Origin: an uncultured Bacteroidota bacterium
GTDB taxonomy: Bacteria; Bacteroidota; Bacteroidia; Bacteroidales; WCHB1-69
DNA length: 64,000 bases
Reading direction: 5' to 3'
NCBI GenBank assembly: GCA_902786595.1
Contig: CADADB010000008.1
Location: forward strand, 1-64,000
In this document: piece by piece, positions 1 through 9,491 of the stretch
Numbering within the stretch: the stretch's first letter is position 1
How the letters are laid out: each line of letters begins with the position of its first letter
Made by a program: the position numbers and the translations under genes
Notes under the pieces: model-generated
Seen by the model: only the letters and a program-made list of their open reading frames with translations
Database searches by the model: none
Told to the model about the DNA's origin: nothing

Positions 1-378
1 GTACGGGTTCGCACGCCGTCAGGTGTGCGGGCAACAAAGGCTCCCAAATCCGTTTCGGACACGGGAATCGGCAGGCCGCTAGGTCTGCCGGGCTCGGTAG
101 CGCAAATGAGCACAGCGCGGGGTTCGCACGCCGTCAGGTGTGCGGGCAACAATGGTTCCCAAATCCGTTACGGACACGGGAATCGGCAGGCCGCTAGGTC
201 TGCCGGGCTCGGTAGCGCAAACGGGCACAATACGGGGTTCGCACGCCGTCAGGTGTGCGGGCAACAATGGTTCCCAAATCCGTTTCGGACACGGAAATCG
301 GCAGGCCGCTAGGTCTGCCGGGCTCGGTAGCGCAAACGGGCACGGTGCGGGTTCGCACGCCGTCAGGTGTGCGGGCAA
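1..378. repeat. 115-bp tandem repeat, three units plus a partial fourth
   Basis: The unit starting GGGTTCGCACGCCGTC begins at 5, 120, 235 and 349 (periods 115, 115, 114). Each unit carries two hairpins, GCACGCCGTCAGGTGTGC and GCAGGCCGCTAGGTCTGC, followed by GGGCTCGGTAG. The same modules recur singly in the intergenic repeats near 32.3 and 33.9 kb, so this is an amplified member of a dispersed family. The array touches the window edge and may continue to the left. Short open frames inside it are products of the repetition and are not genes. No gene lies in this stretch. Confidence 0.9.
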
Positions 379-384
379 AAAGCC

Positions 385-1803
385 CTATCTTTCAAACCAT
401 TTCAACAATTTCATTTTCCACGCCCCGGCCTTGCCCGTGTAGGGGTGCTCACGCAAAGGCAGGTTGAAGACGGTGCGGCCCTTGAGGACGGTCTGCGGGT
501 GCGTGAACTCGCGGAAGCCCCACTCGCCGTGATAGGCGCCCAGGCCGGAATGGCCCACGCCGTTGAACGGCACGCCCTTCACCATCATGTGGATACAGAC
601 TTCGTTGATACATCCACCACCGAATTGTTGCGTCTGCATGGTACAGTTCGCCCAACGCATATCCTTGGTAAACAGATACATCGCCAACGGATGCTCACGC
701 TCGGCAATCATCTCCATCAACGCATCGACCTCCGCGTCCGAGAAGGGCACCACGGGCAACAGCGGACAGAAAAGCTCGTGCTGCACAATGTGCTCGTCTT
801 GGTTCACAGGGTAGATGATCGTGGGGGCGTACTTGCAGTTCTCTCTGTCGCCAACACCGCCATAGATGATGCGATCGCGGTATTCGTCGGCCAACTTCGC
901 GCACTTGTCGTAAGCGGCCTCCGTGATGAGTTTGGGATATTCTTCATTCTCCATCGGATTCTCGCCAATCTGTTTCGTGAAGGCCTTCTTGAGTTCCGCC
1001 AGGAAGGGTTCCGCGACCTCCTCGGCCACGGCTATCTGGTTGATGTTGATGCAGATCTGTCCGGCGTTGCAGAGCTTGAAGAAGGCGATCTTGCGGGCCG
1101 CGTCTTTGAGGTCGGCATCTTTGCGCACGACGCACCAGTTGCCGGTCTCGCCGCCCAGCTCCAACGCCACGGGCGTAAGGTTCTTGGAGGCCTCGGCCAT
1201 CACGTGCTTGCCCACAGCGGGTGAGCCGGTGTAAAAGATTTTGTCGAAGCGCTGCGCGAGGCACATGTCCGCCACGTCGTGACCGCCGTCGATGAGGGTG
1301 ACGTACTCGGGCGGGAAGACCTCCGCGAAGAAGCGTTTGAGGACTTCGGTGCAGGCCGCCGACTTGCTGCTGGATTTGATCACCACGGTGTTGCCACCGC
1401 ACATCGCCGCCGCCACCACGCCGATGGTCAGCAATATAGGAAAGTTGAACGGGCTGATCACCAACGACACACCGTAGGGCATCTTATAGACCTTGGTGAC
1501 GGTGCTCGGGAAGCACATCAGACCGCTGAAATGGCACTCGGGCCGTGCCCAGCGGCGCAGCCCACGCAGCATCTCATTGATTTCCACGATGATTGGACCC
1601 ACGTCGCAGAGGTAGGCCTCTACCCTGCTCCGTCCGAGGTCGGCGGTGAGCGCGTCCTCGAACTCCGTGGCGTGCGCGATGACCGCCGCTTTCAGTTTCT
1701 TAAGCTGTTGTATCCGCCATTTGACAGGCAGCGTCGCACCCGTGCGGAAGAATTTTCGCTGGGCCGCGACAATTTGTTCTATTTCTTTTTCGGTGTATGA
1801 CAT
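385..1803 (-). CDS. Aldehyde dehydrogenase (ALDH superfamily, class-3-like)
   Basis: NAD(P)-dependent oxidation of an aldehyde to a carboxylate, probably cytosolic. The 472-residue length suits the short class-3/YwdH-like branch. Visible motifs are SPFNFP (about 117-122, cofactor side), the general-base Glu in LELGG (E215) and the catalytic Cys in NAGQIC (C251). The residues after LELGG are ETGNW where the family usually has KSP, which is unusual but does not touch the catalytic pair. The C-terminal GVGHSGLGAYHGEWGFREFTH stretch is typical of class 3 enzymes. It lies downstream of, and in line with, the iron alcohol dehydrogenase, so the pair may interconvert an alcohol, aldehyde and acid; the substrate is unknown. 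Confidence 0.9.
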   Translation of the reverse strand: MSYTEKEIEQIVAAQRKFFRTGATLPVKWRIQQLKKLKAAVIAHATEFEDALTADLGRSRVEAYLCDVGPIIVEINEMLRGLRRWARPECHFSGLMCFPSTVTKVYKMPYGVSLVISPFNFPILLTIGVVAAAMCGGNTVVIKSSSKSAACTEVLKRFFAEVFPPEYVTLIDGGHDVADMCLAQRFDKIFYTGSPAVGKHVMAEASKNLTPVALELGGETGNWCVVRKDADLKDAARKIAFFKLCNAGQICININQIAVAEEVAEPFLAELKKAFTKQIGENPMENEEYPKLITEAAYDKCAKLADEYRDRIIYGGVGDRENCKYAPTIIYPVNQDEHIVQHELFCPLLPVVPFSDAEVDALMEMIAEREHPLAMYLFTKDMRWANCTMQTQQFGGGCINEVCIHMMVKGVPFNGVGHSGLGAYHGEWGFREFTHPQTVLKGRTVFNLPLREHPYTGKAGAWKMKLLKWFER

Positions 1804-1834
1804 AATATGGGGTAAATTGTACTACCAAGCTCTT

Positions 1835-1848
1835 GCCCCTGTCGGGGC
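1835..1848. repeat. Short G+C-rich hairpin
   Basis: GCCCC-TGTC-GGGGC is a perfect 5-bp stem with a 4-base loop between the two dehydrogenase genes. It belongs to the same style of hairpin as those at 43.25-43.45 kb. Confidence 0.5.
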
Positions 1849-1895
1849 TGCTCAAGGAATTATGTTTTAAAAATGATAGGAGGACTTACGACCTT

Positions 1896-1949
1896 CATTC
1901 ATAATTCATAATTCATAATTCATAATTCTTAATTCTTAATTCTTAATTG
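1896..1949. repeat. Heptamer array (ATTCATA / ATTCTTA) over a stop codon
   Basis: About seven tandem 7-bp units. Read on the minus strand, the array supplies the last codons (AAG AAT TAA) of the iron alcohol dehydrogenase. It is one of many such arrays at gene 3' ends in this window. Confidence 0.85.
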
Positions 1950-3138
1950 TTTCCAGCACCCGTCGAATATCCTCCTCGCTGAACGTCATCGGGGCGGAAT
2001 AGTTAATGGAGTCCTTGGCCACCATACGGGTGAGCTCCTCGTAATCGGACTCTTTCACGGGCAACGGCAATGTGTCGAGGCCGCAGGTGACGATGAGGTC
2101 ATTGACGGCCTGCAGGAAGCGCTCGGCAGCAATACGATCTTCGGTGTGCACATCCGCCAACCCGCAATAACGGGCCATCAGAGCATACTTCCTAAGACAG
2201 GTCTCCTTTTGATACTCCAGCACAGGCAGCATCATCAGCGTGATGGCCTGACCATGAGGAATATGGTATTTGGCCCCGATGCTGTGCGCGAAGGCGTGCA
2301 CGTAGCCCGCGAGCTGCGTGTTGATGGCATTGCCGCCGTACATCGCGGCGCGGCACATCGCCAACCGCGATTCGATATTTTCCGGCTCGCGCATGACGAT
2401 GGGCAGATGATGCAGGATCAGTTTCACGCCTTCCAAAGAACGGTAGGCATCCTCCACATCGACCGCCACATCGCTCACCGTCCCTTCCACCACATGGCTG
2501 AGGGCGTCCATTCCGCAGGCGGCAGTCACCATCTTTGGTGCGTGGATGGTCAGTTCGCTGTCGAGGATCACGTGCGTCACATCCAGTCCGATGATGACGG
2601 TGGATCCTTTCGAGCCGCGAGTGCGGGTCACCACCGCGCCCACGGTGATTTCCGCGCCCGTACCAGCGGTGGAGGGAACAGTAATCATCGGCAGGGTCTT
2701 GCCCGGCACCATCAGGAATTTGACGAGCAGGGCTCTGGTGCTGAGATGCGGCAACCGCGCACCCGCCACAATCATCTTGCAGGTGTCCATCACCGAGCCG
2801 CCGCCCAGTGCAATCACACACTCAGTATTGTATTTCATGGCGATTTTGCGCCCTTTTTCGATCAGCGCGGCCGTCGGTTCGGAATCGATGCCGTAGAAAA
2901 GCGTGTACCGCACCCTGGCTTCCTTCAGCGACTGAAGGATTTTCTGTTCGTATCCAAGCTCGCGCAAAGTCTTGTCGGTGACCACCAGGACATGCTTGTA
3001 GCCATTCTCCTTGCAAATCTCGCCGACATGCGCCCGCGCCCCGTGGCCTTCCACGACCTGCGGCTCCGGCAACGGCACGTGGTGTATCACCTTGCCCGGC
3101 AATTTATGAATCTGTCTTCTAAAAATGTATGTATCCAT
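1936..3138 (-). CDS. Iron-containing alcohol dehydrogenase
   Basis: NAD(P)H-dependent interconversion of an alcohol and aldehyde using a divalent metal (group III, Fe-ADH). At 400 residues it has the family's normal length. The nucleotide-binding GGGSVMDTCK is at about 112-121 and GTGAE at about 159-163. The four expected metal ligands are D211 and H215 (MDALSH), H281 (VHAFAH) and H295 (IPHG). I start at MDTYIF because the ten in-frame residues upstream are translated from an intergenic repeat (GGTTATC units). The aldehyde dehydrogenase follows 132 bp downstream on the same strand. A lactaldehyde/propanediol-type role is possible but not shown. Confidence 0.9.
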   Translation of the reverse strand: MDTYIFRRQIHKLPGKVIHHVPLPEPQVVEGHGARAHVGEICKENGYKHVLVVTDKTLRELGYEQKILQSLKEARVRYTLFYGIDSEPTAALIEKGRKIAMKYNTECVIALGGGSVMDTCKMIVAGARLPHLSTRALLVKFLMVPGKTLPMITVPSTAGTGAEITVGAVVTRTRGSKGSTVIIGLDVTHVILDSELTIHAPKMVTAACGMDALSHVVEGTVSDVAVDVEDAYRSLEGVKLILHHLPIVMREPENIESRLAMCRAAMYGGNAINTQLAGYVHAFAHSIGAKYHIPHGQAITLMMLPVLEYQKETCLRKYALMARYCGLADVHTEDRIAAERFLQAVNDLIVTCGLDTLPLPVKESDYEELTRMVAKDSINYSAPMTFSEEDIRRVLETIKN

Positions 3139-3182
3139 AACTATTAACCGATAACCGATAACTGACAACTGCTAACTCATTC

Positions 3183-4163
3183 TCACCCATGATATTTCAC
3201 AAAAAGTCCGACACCGAGCACTGCCAACACAATGAACACGATGAACAACACCAACATAATGGTAAAGGCCACGACGGTTTTCAAGATAGTGCCCCTCCAG
3301 CTGTAGCCACTCATCTGTTTGAGCGGGATTATCGTGAGAAACAAAGCATAAGAAGTAAGTTTTGTCAAGCTGAAAAAATCGAACACGATGGAATAGACGA
3401 TGTACATATTGGCGATATAGACCAACGAGATAAAGAGCTCGGGGTAGCGCAAATCGGGGATGTTCGGGCTGTGCCGGAAGAAGAGGTAGAGGATGCCGGA
3501 AATCAGCATCAAAAGCAACAAGATGTTAATGCTGGGATATTTTTGCTCGAAACGTTCTATCTTATCCAATGTGTTATAAATGATGGAATAAATACGAGAC
3601 TCTGTAGGGTAATTTTTGTCAAAAGAACCATGAACGCCCTCTTCATCGACGGTGACACCTTGCTCCTTTGCAGGAGAATTATCTTCAAGTGTACCCGTTG
3701 TTTTGGATGTTCTTCCATTGTCATGTTCCTGTCTCACCTCCTCGGTGACATTTTCGGAATCGTCGTGTAGTGCGTGCCCAGTGATGTTCAGCCCGTGGGT
3801 CACGAGGAGGGAGACCGCCGCGAGTAGGAAATACATTTTGAAAGGGGCGAAATAGGATGCTCTCTTGCCGCGGAGATAGTCAAGGATCAGGTGACCGGGA
3901 CGCAAGATGAGGTCAAGGATGGTGCGGAACATGCCGCGCTCGCCCATTCCGTAAGCTTCTGCAAAATTTTCCGCCGCCACCTTCATGGAAAAACGGTCTG
4001 TGTTTGCCGCCTGTCCGCAACGGGGACAGTAATTGCCGGTATAATGCTCTTGACAGTTCAAGCATTCGTGTTCCTCAGTGGACATCGGTGCAACCTCGCG
4101 GGGACGTTCCCGCCACGCCCAGAACTGCTGGATTCTCTCTTTAATATTGAATTTCCTTTTCAT
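3183..4163 (-). CDS. DUF3667-family membrane protein with zinc ribbon
   Basis: The function is unknown. The N-terminus has a zinc ribbon, CLNCQ...YCPRCG (C34, C37, C46, C49), as in the DUF3667 family. A region of about 90 residues follows that leads into hydrophobic segments: one near 115-135, then several in the last 120 residues (about five membrane spans in all). The middle (about 140-190) is polar and charged and is probably exposed. The family is common in Bacteroidota and has no established role. It has its own -7 box just upstream, and thrS is encoded upstream with a terminator in between, so it is probably expressed alone. Confidence 0.8.
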   Translation of the reverse strand: MKRKFNIKERIQQFWAWRERPREVAPMSTEEHECLNCQEHYTGNYCPRCGQAANTDRFSMKVAAENFAEAYGMGERGMFRTILDLILRPGHLILDYLRGKRASYFAPFKMYFLLAAVSLLVTHGLNITGHALHDDSENVTEEVRQEHDNGRTSKTTGTLEDNSPAKEQGVTVDEEGVHGSFDKNYPTESRIYSIIYNTLDKIERFEQKYPSINILLLLMLISGILYLFFRHSPNIPDLRYPELFISLVYIANMYIVYSIVFDFFSLTKLTSYALFLTIIPLKQMSGYSWRGTILKTVVAFTIMLVLFIVFIVLAVLGVGLFVKYHG

Positions 4164-4173
4164 AATTCCGATG

Positions 4174-4181
4174 CAAAGATA
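4174..4181 (-). promoter_or_regulatory. -7 box for the DUF3667 gene
   Basis: The minus strand reads TATCTTTG, matching the Bacteroidota TAnnTTTG element, 11 bp from the start codon. No clear -33 TTG is seen. Confidence 0.55.
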
Positions 4182-4219
4182 GGATTTTTTCGCATCTTGG
4201 CATTAAATTTTTTCATCAC

Positions 4220-4249
4220 AAAAATGGGGGAACCCTTCCGAATTCCCCC
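4220..4249 (-). terminator. Rho-independent terminator after thrS
   Basis: The minus strand reads GGGGGAA, a 10-base loop, TTCCCCC, then ATTTTTG. It lies about 30 bp past the thrS stop. Confidence 0.65.
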
Positions 4250-4277
4250 AAACGTCTCAAGTCTTACGTCTCAAGTC

Positions 4278-6215
4278 TTAATTCTCCAATTCCGCCTTGA
4301 TGGCTTCGTTGATGAGTTTCACGAAATCGCCGAGCGGCATCGTGCCGTCGTTGATGTTGCCGTGGCGGCGCACGCTGACGGTGCCGTCCTTCTCCTCATT
4401 CTCGCCCACGATGACCATGTAGGGCACCTTGGCGGTTTCGGCGTCGCGGATCTTACGACCAGTCTTCTCGCTGCGCTCGTCGATGTAGCAGCGGATGTCC
4501 TGCTCGTCCAACGCGGCCTGCACCTTGCGGGCGTAGTCCATATACTTCTCGCTGATGGGCAGGATGACGACCTGGTCGGAGGTGAGCCACAACGGGAAGT
4601 TGCCGCCGGTGTGCTCCAATAGCACGGCCACGAAACGCTCCATGGAGCCGAACGGGGCGCGGTGAATCATCACCGGACGCTTCTTCTGACCATCGGCATC
4701 GGTGTATTCCAGACCGAAACGCTCGGGCAGGTTGTAGTCCACTTGGACAGTACCCAACTGCCACTCACGGCCGATGGCGTCTTTCACCATGAAGTCGAGC
4801 TTCGGACCGTAGAATGCGGCTTCACCCTCCACCTCGATGGTGTTCAGACCCTTCTCGGCAGCTGCTTCGATGATGGCGCGCTGGGCCTTCTCCCAGTTCT
4901 CGTCGCTGCCGATGTACTTCTCTTTGTTGTTCGGGTCACGCAACGAAACCTGTGCCTTGTAGTTGTCAAACTTCAGGGTCTTGAAGATGTAGAGGATGAT
5001 GTCGATGACCTTGCAGAACTCCTCCTTGATTTGGTCGGAAGTGCAGTAGAGGTGGGCATCGTCCTGCGTAAAGCCACGAACCCTGGTCAAACCGTGCAGT
5101 TCACCGCTCTGTTCGTAACGATAGACGGTGCCGAACTCCGCGAGACGGAGAGGCAGCTCCTTGTACGAGCGCGGGCGGGCGGCGTAGATCTGGCAGTGGT
5201 GCGGGCAGTTCATCGGTTTGAGGAAGAACTCCTCGCCCTCTTGCGGCGTGGTGATCGGGCGGAAAGAGTCCGCACCATATTTCGCATAGTGACCAGAGGT
5301 CTTGTAGAGGTTCACGTTACCGATATGCGGAGTGATAACCTGCAAATAGCCGTACTTTTTCTGCACTTTGCGGAGGAACTGCTCCAAGCGGTCGCGCAGG
5401 GCGGCACCTTTCGGCAACCACAACGGCAGACCTTGTCCCACCAGCGGGGAGAAGGTGAACAGTTCCATCTCACGACCCAGTTTGCGGTGGTCGCGCTTGG
5501 CTGCCTCTTCGAGGAGGGCCAAGTATTCGTCAAGTTCCTTCTTTTTCGGGAAGGTGACGGCATAGATACGGGTCAGCTGTTTGCGCTTCTCGTCGCCACG
5601 CCAATAGGCACCCGCTGTCTTCAGCAGCTTGATGGCCTTGATGGCAGAGGTATCGTGCAAGTGCGGACCACGGCAGAGGTCGGTGAACGGACCGCTCTCG
5701 TAGAACGAAATCTGTCCGTCTTCCAGACCGTCGATGAGTTCAAGCTTGTATTCGTCGCCTTTCTTCTGGAAATACTCAAGAGCTTCCGCTTTGGGAACTT
5801 CGCGGCGCACGAACTGGATCTTCTGGGAAGCCAGCTCCTTCATCTTCTCCTCAATCTTCGGAAAATCGTCAGAAGAGATGGAGTAGTCCATAAAGTCGAT
5901 ATCATAATAGAAGCCGGTCTCGATATGCGGGCCGATACCGAATTTCACGCCCGGATAGAGCGACTCGATAGCCGCTGCCATCAAGTGCGCGGAGCTATGC
6001 CAGAAGGTGTCCTTACCTTCGCGGTCGTTCCAAGTGTAAAGCGTGAGGGTGGCATCCTCGTTGATGGGTTTGTCGAGTTCCACCATTTGGTCGTTCACTT
6101 TGGCTACCAGCACATTGCGGGCCAATCCTTCGCTAATGGCCTGCGCCACCTCGTAAGGGGTGCAGCCCTTTTCCATTTGTTTAATAGAGCCGTCAGGCAG
6201 TGTGATGTTGATCAT
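4278..6215 (-). CDS. thrS: Threonyl-tRNA synthetase
   Basis: Charges tRNA-Thr. All usual domains are visible in 645 residues: TGS (1-60), the editing domain with HSSAH and the GPHLHD loop, the class II catalytic core (motif 2 [23 protein letters not shown]; zinc-site MNCPHH; motif 3 GSMERF) and the anticodon-binding domain in the last 100 residues. In many Bacteroidota thrS is followed by infC-rpmI-rplT; here the next gene is a DUF3667 protein with a terminator in between, so the translation operon has been split. The TCAAGTCT array at 4252-4280 covers the stop codon. Confidence 0.98.
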   Translation of the reverse strand: MINITLPDGSIKQMEKGCTPYEVAQAISEGLARNVLVAKVNDQMVELDKPINEDATLTLYTWNDREGKDTFWHSSAHLMAAAIESLYPGVKFGIGPHIETGFYYDIDFMDYSISSDDFPKIEEKMKELASQKIQFVRREVPKAEALEYFQKKGDEYKLELIDGLEDGQISFYESGPFTDLCRGPHLHDTSAIKAIKLLKTAGAYWRGDEKRKQLTRIYAVTFPKKKELDEYLALLEEAAKRDHRKLGREMELFTFSPLVGQGLPLWLPKGAALRDRLEQFLRKVQKKYGYLQVITPHIGNVNLYKTSGHYAKYGADSFRPITTPQEGEEFFLKPMNCPHHCQIYAARPRSYKELPLRLAEFGTVYRYEQSGELHGLTRVRGFTQDDAHLYCTSDQIKEEFCKVIDIILYIFKTLKFDNYKAQVSLRDPNNKEKYIGSDENWEKAQRAIIEAAAEKGLNTIEVEGEAAFYGPKLDFMVKDAIGREWQLGTVQVDYNLPERFGLEYTDADGQKKRPVMIHRAPFGSMERFVAVLLEHTGGNFPLWLTSDQVVILPISEKYMDYARKVQAALDEQDIRCYIDERSEKTGRKIRDAETAKVPYMVIVGENEEKDGTVSVRRHGNINDGTMPLGDFVKLINEAIKAELEN

Positions 6216-6250
6216 ATCAATACGATTTATCTATTTTTCAAAACAATTTG

Positions 6251-6258
6251 CAAAAGTA
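6251..6258 (-). promoter_or_regulatory. -7 box for thrS
   Basis: TACTTTTG on the minus strand, 35 bp from the start codon, matches TAnnTTTG. Confidence 0.6.
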
Positions 6259-6291
6259 CATTTTTTTCGGACACAATATACCTTGGAATCT

Positions 6292-6332
6292 CAAGTCCAC
6301 AGTCCACAGTCCAAAGTCCAAAGTCCAAAGTC
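6292..6332. repeat. Tandem array of AAGTCC/CACAGTC units at a gene 3' end
   Basis: About five 7-bp units (AGTCCAC, AGTCCAA) directly abut the stop codon of the GH92 gene. Confidence 0.8.
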
Positions 6333-9300
6333 CTATTTCACCCAGACTTCATCCACAAACAGCCACGCTTGCTCGCCCGCGCTGAGATGCCATTCGGGCA
6401 GTTTGCCGTAATTCTTGACAATGATCTTGACATAGCGGGCGTTGGCCTTGCCTTTCACTTCCAGATCCTGGATATGGGCGCCTTCTGTACGTTCAGAAGC
6501 AAGGGTTACATTCTTGAAAGGTTTGTAGTTCTTGCCGTCTTCCGAAACCAGCACTTCCATACTTGAGGGATAGAATATCCAGGCACGCTGTTCCTCGAGG
6601 CATCCGACACCGACAGTGGTGATTTTCTTTACCTCGCGCAAGTCGATGATTAACTCGCAGTCGGTGGTAAAGCCCTGCCAACCGCCGATACGGTAGTTCA
6701 CCTTGCCTCTGGAATTGTCAATCAATCCTTCATTGCCTCCTGCATAATACTGGTTGTCCGGCTTCGTGACGTAGGTGATGTCCTTGTCACGGACGTAACG
6801 CACATAATGGGCCTCGGCCACCTGACTTGTACGTCCTTTGACGTCCACGGCAATCGCCTTGAGGGTTATGTCCTTGTCCACCGTTATCGGTTCCGCATAA
6901 TGGATTCCCGTTTTCGGAGTGGGCGTGGTTCCGTCTGTCGTATAATAGATTTCATATCCGCCCGCAGGATCCTTTAACGTCAAAGAAGACTTCTTCACCG
7001 ATTCAGAAGAACCATTTTTAAGTTCAGCAGGCCCCTTCTGCAACTCAAGCGAGCCCTTCCTCAGCTCATCAGAACCTTTTGAATCTTTGCGCATCTCAAG
7101 ACTCTTTGCTTCTACCTGGCTCTTGAGAGCTTCCTTAGCATTGAGTTTGTCATCCATCACCCTTGGAACGCCCATTGCGATGCGAGTCTTATCACGGAAA
7201 GAGACCTTGTCGGTGGAGAATACCGGAACGGGAACTATTCTGTCAGACAATTCGATTCGGCTGACTGGCATATCCTCCTTCTTCACGCCCCATGTGGAAC
7301 TCGGGTTGTCACCCATCGCGAACTCAATCACGCCACCATTGGCAATTTCCTCGTAGGTGAGATAAGATCTCGTCAGCGGATTTCCGTTAAGCATCACTGA
7401 CTGAACAAACGGTTTGTCTTCTTTCCTGCTAATAGTCAACGTTTTACCATTTTCAAGTTTTAGCTCTACCTTGTCAAACAGCGGATAACCGATGACATAC
7501 TGGTTGCTGCCGGGGCAAACGGGATAAAAGCCCAACGCGCTGAAGACATACCATGCAGACATCTGACCACAGTCTTCGTTACCACAAAGCCCGTCCGGCT
7601 TGGAGGTGTAAAGTCCAGTCATTATCTTTTTCACCAACGCTTGGGTCTTGTCCGGCCGTCCCACGTAATTGTAAAGGTAGGCGGCATGGTGACTCGGTTC
7701 GTTGCCGTGGGCATATTGTCCGATAACACCGGTAATGTCAGACTGTACACGTCCGGACATGGTCGAGGTGGAATTAAACAGTTTGTCAAGGAAGAGTTCC
7801 ATTTTCTTAGGACCGCCCATCATATCTATGTATGTGTTAAAGTCTTGCGGCACGTATGTGGTGTATTGCCAACAGTTCGCTTCTGTATAGAAATTGTTAA
7901 CTTCCCGAGGGCTGAACGGGGTGGCGAAACCGCCGTTCATCCGGCCATGCATAAAGCCGTTTTGATCCACGATGTTTTTATAAGACTGGGCACGTTGGAT
8001 GTACTCTTTATAAACATCCTTATCTCCAATGGCTTTCGCAAACATCGCGATACACCAGTCGTCGTATGCGTATTCCAGTGTTTTGGACACAGACTCATTC
8101 TCCATATCACCCGGCACGAAGCCGTATTTGGCATATTCAGGGCGTCCGAGTTTGTCAAGATTGGCTGTGACGATCATGGCCTTCAGCATTTCCTTGACAT
8201 CATAATCCCGAATACCCTTCATATAGGCATCCCAAACCACCGGCACAGCGTGGTAGCCAATCATGCACCACGTCTCGAAAGAAGAGAGTTCCCACATCGG
8301 CAGATAACCCGCCTGTCTGAAATGATTCAGGAAGGTGTAGAGGAAGTCGCCCGTCCGTTTCTGGTCAATGATGTTCAACAGCGGATGCAGGGCTCGGTAA
8401 GTATCCCAAAGGGAAAACACCGTGTAAACGTCATGCCCCTTGTCTGTCTTATGGATTTTATTGTCCTCACCACGGTAACGCCCGTCCAAATCAGAGTAGA
8501 GATACGGCGATGTAAAACAATGGTACAAAGCTGTATAGAAGGTTCTGAGATACTCTTCGTTTTTGGAGGAAACCGTAATTTTACCCAGCTCTTTGTCCCA
8601 AACTTCCATAGCATTCTTACGCGCCTTGTCGAAATTAAAATCTTGGACCTCCGTCTGGTTATTGATGGCACCGTCTATATCCACGGCAGAAATGGCCACT
8701 TTCACCACCACTTCTTTCACATTATCCGGGAAATAGAGGACCGCTTTGCAATTCGTTCCTTTAATTTCCTTGATATTCACAGGTTTGTCATCTACATAAA
8801 AAACGACAGACTCTGCCGGGACGGAAGTTTTCAGCGAGAAGGCGCAATACTGGTCGTCATTCCATGCCTCGGAACGGCGGAAACCAACCAAGTCATTGGC
8901 TTTCAATATCATATAGCTTTCCAATGTCTTGTCACGATGTTGCAAGTCCACGATGACGCCATGCTTTTTGCCTTTCGGGAAAGTATAGCGATGGATGCCC
9001 ACATAGTTGGCGGCAGTCATCTCCGCTTGGATGCCGTTTTCGAATTTCACGGAGTAGTAGCCCGGCTCGGCCGTCTCTTTGTCATGAGAGAACGATAGCG
9101 CATACTCCTCGTTAATGACAGAGGGGGCCCCGACAAACGGGGTCACCAGAATATCGCCATAGTCAGAGCAGCCGGTACCGCTAAGGTGAGTGTGCGAGAA
9201 ACCGTAAATCCGGTTGTCGCTATAATGGTAGCCGGAACAGCCGTCCCAGCCCTCCAGACGGGTGTCGGGGCTGAGCTGGATGGCGCCGAACGGCAGAATC

Positions 9301-9419
9301 GCACCGGGAAAGGTGTGCCCATGCTCGTCCGTGCCTACCAAAGGATTAACATACTTCGACTGCGCGAAACCCATCGCAGCGGTCGCAATTAAAACAAGAA
9401 GGATGGTTAGTTTTTTCAT
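6333..9419 (-). CDS. GH92 family glycosidase (alpha-mannosidase-like), secreted
   Basis: Calcium-dependent exo-alpha-mannosidase family; the usual substrates are host N-glycans or fungal mannans. The 1028-residue protein starts with a signal peptide (cleavage after GFAQ, about residue 20). The N-terminal sandwich (VGTDEHGHTFPGA) and the GH92 barrel (SLWDTYRALHPLL; GNEDCGQMSAWYVFSALGFYPV) fill residues 20-730. A chitobiase-like C-terminal domain (about 815-880) and a discoidin/F5-8C-like domain (about 890-1028) follow. Between them, about 757-812, lies a low-complexity linker of near repeats (ELRKGS, ELQKGP, ELKNGS). A sugar transporter lies directly upstream in the same operon. Confidence 0.93.
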   Translation of the reverse strand: MKKLTILLVLIATAAMGFAQSKYVNPLVGTDEHGHTFPGAILPFGAIQLSPDTRLEGWDGCSGYHYSDNRIYGFSHTHLSGTGCSDYGDILVTPFVGAPSVINEEYALSFSHDKETAEPGYYSVKFENGIQAEMTAANYVGIHRYTFPKGKKHGVIVDLQHRDKTLESYMILKANDLVGFRRSEAWNDDQYCAFSLKTSVPAESVVFYVDDKPVNIKEIKGTNCKAVLYFPDNVKEVVVKVAISAVDIDGAINNQTEVQDFNFDKARKNAMEVWDKELGKITVSSKNEEYLRTFYTALYHCFTSPYLYSDLDGRYRGEDNKIHKTDKGHDVYTVFSLWDTYRALHPLLNIIDQKRTGDFLYTFLNHFRQAGYLPMWELSSFETWCMIGYHAVPVVWDAYMKGIRDYDVKEMLKAMIVTANLDKLGRPEYAKYGFVPGDMENESVSKTLEYAYDDWCIAMFAKAIGDKDVYKEYIQRAQSYKNIVDQNGFMHGRMNGGFATPFSPREVNNFYTEANCWQYTTYVPQDFNTYIDMMGGPKKMELFLDKLFNSTSTMSGRVQSDITGVIGQYAHGNEPSHHAAYLYNYVGRPDKTQALVKKIMTGLYTSKPDGLCGNEDCGQMSAWYVFSALGFYPVCPGSNQYVIGYPLFDKVELKLENGKTLTISRKEDKPFVQSVMLNGNPLTRSYLTYEEIANGGVIEFAMGDNPSSTWGVKKEDMPVSRIELSDRIVPVPVFSTDKVSFRDKTRIAMGVPRVMDDKLNAKEALKSQVEAKSLEMRKDSKGSDELRKGSLELQKGPAELKNGSSESVKKSSLTLKDPAGGYEIYYTTDGTTPTPKTGIHYAEPITVDKDITLKAIAVDVKGRTSQVAEAHYVRYVRDKDITYVTKPDNQYYAGGNEGLIDNSRGKVNYRIGGWQGFTTDCELIIDLREVKKITTVGVGCLEEQRAWIFYPSSMEVLVSEDGKNYKPFKNVTLASERTEGAHIQDLEVKGKANARYVKIIVKNYGKLPEWHLSAGEQAWLFVDEVWVK

Positions 9420-9447
9420 ATTCGAGTATTTTTTTCGGATTTGAGAT

Positions 9448-9475
9448 GTAGAGACGTTTCCTGAAACGTCTCCAC
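9448..9475. repeat. GTAGAGACG palindrome, dispersed element
   Basis: GTAGAGACGTTTC and GAAACGTCTCCAC form a near-perfect inverted repeat in the gap between transporter and GH92 genes. Relatives are at 24171-24200 and 61752-61779. Confidence 0.8.
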
Positions 9476-9491
9476 AAAGGATATATGGTGA

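Noticed and set aside
1..378. CRISPR array
   Set aside because: The period is 115 bp, whole units are alike and there are no unique spacers; it is a plain tandem repeat.
4662..6566. A 634-codon plus-strand open frame opposite thrS
   Set aside because: It is the antisense shadow of thrS, whose domains and motifs are complete.
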